Shown here: piece by piece, positions 62,142-64,000 of the stretch | Layout: every line of letters starts with the position of its first letter | Position numbering within the stretch: the first letter of the stretch is position 1 | Assembly (NCBI RefSeq): GCF_000745475.1 | Contig: NZ_JQJJ01000008.1 | Coordinates: 62,001-126,000 of the forward strand | Length of the DNA: 64,000 nucleotides | Direction of reading: 5' to 3' | Source: Allobosea sp. UNC402CLCol | Lineage (GTDB): Bacteria > Pseudomonadota > Alphaproteobacteria > Rhizobiales > Beijerinckiaceae | Position numbers and translations under genes: made by a program | Notes under the pieces: model-generated | Seen by the model: the letters and a program-made list of their open reading frames with translations, nothing else | Database searches by the model: none | Told to the model about the DNA's origin: nothing

Positions 62142-62354
62142 TCAGCCCTCGAGATCGACGTCGAGGATCGCCATGGTGAAGTTGAACGAACGGTCGCCGT
62201 CCTCGTCGTCGACATGGATGATGCCGATATATTCCTCACCCAGATAGACCTCGGCCGAATCGGTCTTCTTCATCCGCGCCCGCACGGAGATGTTGGTGTT
62301 GCTGAAGGTCCGGCGCAGATAGTCCTGCAGCTTGGCGAGTTCTGTCTTGTCCAC
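62142..62354 (-). CDS. DUF3126 family protein
   Basis: A 70-residue protein from a GTG start, supported by AAAGGGA eight bases upstream. LAKLQDYLRRTFSNTNISVRARMKKTDSAEVYLGEEYIGIIHVDDEDGDRSFNFTMAILDVDL matches DUF3126 throughout and the family is this length. A longer open frame extends 5' but is not conserved-looking. Function unknown; the family is alphaproteobacterial. Confidence 0.85.
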   Translation of the reverse strand: MDKTELAKLQDYLRRTFSNTNISVRARMKKTDSAEVYLGEEYIGIIHVDDEDGDRSFNFTMAILDVDLEG

Positions 62355-62509
62355 GGTCTGTGTCCCTTTCGATTGGGCGGGAGCGATGCCACGCCGGGCC
62401 GCACAGGGCAAGCAAAAGCCGGCATCGTTCCGTCGATCTTCCCCCCGCTTGCACCCCGGGCTGCGATCCTTAGCATGCCCGTCTCCCATCCCGAGGACGG
62501 ATCGCATTC

Positions 62510-63889
62510 ATGACGCCGTGGCTCCCTTCCGCCCTCGCCTATGTCGCGAGCTGGCTCGATTTCCAGCGCCGCCTGCACGACCAGCCGGGCGTGGCCATCG
62601 CCGTCGCGAACGGCGGCGAGATCGCGCTCGAGGCCGCCTTCGGCAGCGCCGATCTCGCGACCGGCGAGGCGCTGACGCCGCGCCACGGCTTCCGCATCGC
62701 GTCCCATTCCAAGAGCTTCACCGGTGCCGGCATCTTGCGCCTCGTCGAGGACGGCCGGCTGCGGCTCGACGACGCGGTCGGCTCCCTGATCGACGGCTTG
62801 CACCCCGACATCGCCGCCGTGACGATCGGCCAGGTGCTCTCCAACAGCGCCGGGCTGACGCGCGACGGGCCGGACAACGGCCAGTTCTTCGACCGCAAGC
62901 CCTATTGCGACAGGGCCGAACTCCTCGACGATCTTGCCGAGCCGCCGATCTTTCCGGCCTCGCAGCGCTTCAAATACTCGAACCACGGCTTCGGCTTGCT
63001 CGGCCTCGTCATCGAATCCGTGACCGGCCTCAGCTACAGCGAATGGATCACCGACGAGGTCGTGGCGAAGGTCGGCCTCACCGAAACCAAGGCCGATATC
63101 GAGCTCTGGGGCCATAGGCCGATGGCGAAGGGCCATAGCGGCACGCAGCCCCTGGGTTACCGCGTCGTCATCCCCGGCGACAATCCCGGCCGGGCCATGG
63201 TTTCGGCAGCGGGCTTCGTCGCCACCGCCGCCGATGTCGCCCGCTATTTCGCCCAGCTCTCGCCGCAGGCCGAAACCAGCATCCTCACCCCCTTGAGCCG
63301 CCGCGAAATGACGCGACGGCTCTGGCCGGACGACGAGGCGAGCCTCGGCCGCCATTATGGGCTCGGCACCATCTCGGGCGGCGAAGGCGCCTGGCGCTGG
63401 TTCGGCCATTCCGGCGGCTTCCAGGGCTTCATCACCCGCACCTGCGTCTTCCCCGCGCAGGACCTGACGGTGTCCGTCCTGACCAACGCCATCGACGGGC
63501 TCGCCCACCCCTGGCTCGACGGCGTCGTCCACATCCTGAAAACCTTCTCCGAGCGCGGCGCGCCGCCGGCCGGGACCGAAGACTGGAATCGCCGGGGCTG
63601 GTGCATCTGGGGCGCGGGCGATCTGGTGCCAGTGTCCGACCGCGTCCTCATCGCCAACCCCGCGCTGTTCACCCCCTTCCTCGACGCCGGCGAGATCACG
63701 CTCGATACGCCGGATCACGGCCGCATCATCCGCGCCTCCGGCTTCAACAGCCCGGGCGAACCGGCCAGGCTGATGCGGGACGAGGCCGGCGCGGCGCAGT
63801 CGGTCTGGCTCGGCGGCGGCCGCTTCGTCGGCGAGGAGGATATGAAGGTCGAGATGCTCGCCCGCTATGTCGAGAAGGCGGCCGGCTGA
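62510..63889 (+). CDS. Serine beta-lactamase-like hydrolase (D-aminopeptidase/esterase type)
   Basis: A 459-residue protein of the beta-lactamase (class C/PBP) family. The active-site Ser-x-x-Lys is S65-K68 in RIASHSKSF, the Tyr-x-Asn element is KYSNHGFGLLGL, and the third motif is GHSGGFQG. There is no signal peptide, so it is cytoplasmic. After residue 345 a beta-rich C-terminal domain resembles that of D-aminopeptidase-like members. Likely role is peptide or ester hydrolysis, not antibiotic resistance. Confidence 0.9.
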   Translation: MTPWLPSALAYVASWLDFQRRLHDQPGVAIAVANGGEIALEAAFGSADLATGEALTPRHGFRIASHSKSFTGAGILRLVEDGRLRLDDAVGSLIDGLHPDIAAVTIGQVLSNSAGLTRDGPDNGQFFDRKPYCDRAELLDDLAEPPIFPASQRFKYSNHGFGLLGLVIESVTGLSYSEWITDEVVAKVGLTETKADIELWGHRPMAKGHSGTQPLGYRVVIPGDNPGRAMVSAAGFVATAADVARYFAQLSPQAETSILTPLSRREMTRRLWPDDEASLGRHYGLGTISGGEGAWRWFGHSGGFQGFITRTCVFPAQDLTVSVLTNAIDGLAHPWLDGVVHILKTFSERGAPPAGTEDWNRRGWCIWGAGDLVPVSDRVLIANPALFTPFLDAGEITLDTPDHGRIIRASGFNSPGEPARLMRDEAGAAQSVWLGGGRFVGEEDMKVEMLARYVEKAAG

Positions 63890-64000
63890 CGCCGTTGCGA
63901 CGCACACCGATCCATACGGGGTAGCCGGAACCGGGTGCTCCGCCATGCATTCGCCGCCTTTCGCGCCGCAAACTTGCGGGTGAGGGCTGGCCGATGCGCT
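63890..64000. other. Window end without gene
   Basis: The last 111 bp contain no supported gene. Confidence 0.4.

Noticed and set aside
62510..63889. Antibiotic-resistance beta-lactamase
   Set aside because: SxxK, YxN and HSGG motifs fit the broad family, but the absence of a signal peptide and the long C-terminal domain fit D-aminopeptidase/esterase-like members.
1..64000. CRISPR arrays, rRNA operons or complete insertion sequences
   Set aside because: No regularly spaced repeats, rRNA signatures or intact transposase genes were seen on either strand.

Overview
This is a GC-rich bacterial chromosome segment. Gene content and style (MucR-era alphaproteobacterial hypothetical families such as DUF3126 and DUF2336, Tat-exported binding proteins, REP-like intergenic palindromes, NMT1-type and TRAP importers) point to an alphaproteobacterium of the order Hyphomicrobiales. 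A Bosea-like organism fits best, but that is an inference from recall, not from a search.

Left and centre-left (1-27.9 kb) form a run of accessory catabolic modules. (i) 0-6.4 kb: a DeoR regulator, a complete PotABCD-type ABC importer, and a convergent 512-aa metal-dependent amidohydrolase. (ii) 7.1-14.0 kb: a second complete importer of the NMT1/SsuABC type, then a nitrilase-superfamily amidase, a paralogous 512-aa amidohydrolase and a third amidohydrolase. Together they look like uptake and stepwise hydrolysis of a nitrogen-rich, possibly heterocyclic compound. (iii) 14.3-16.1 kb: zinT, an internally deleted CobW-type GTPase with a Zur-like palindrome, and a GNAT acetyltransferase. (iv) 16.3-21.1 kb: a TetR regulator divergent from a cyclase / BKACE / SMP-30 / LivK-type binding-protein operon. 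(v) 21.3-27.4 kb: a TRAP importer with fused DctQM, a DctP, a GlcD-type FAD dehydrogenase, a divergent isocitrate-lyase-superfamily lyase and a GntR regulator. The section ends in an integrase C-terminal remnant abutting tRNA-Tyr. A related in-frame integrase-tail sequence lies at 6.67 kb, so about 21 kb is bracketed by a 78-bp direct repeat (about 62/78 identical). This suggests an eroded tRNA-Tyr genomic island.

Right part (28-64 kb) is mostly ordinary chromosomal background: rlmB, nadK, thrS, yidD, folE, hisI, a SufU/NifU-like scaffold, an MHS-family transporter, a MaoC/CitE-like pair, flavin reductase and nitroreductase, an OpgC-type acyltransferase overlapping an SGNH hydrolase, PAP2 phosphatase, patatin, CBS, rhomboid, PAS, tandem PilZ and GGDEF signalling proteins, gamma-carbonic anhydrase, a transglutaminase-like peptidase and a serine beta-lactamase-like hydrolase. 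tRNA-Thr(TGT) is at 33.2 kb. Three copies of one REP-like palindrome (41.0, 47.7, 52.4 kb), a longer nested palindrome (62.0 kb) and several hairpin terminators occupy gaps.

The strongest second-look items are the integrase-tail direct repeat around the 21-kb catabolic block, the structured leader before the NMT1-type importer, the collapsed CobW gene behind a Zur-like box, and the overlapping OpgC/SGNH pair with a Pho-box-like repeat upstream. No CRISPR array, rRNA or complete insertion sequence was seen.
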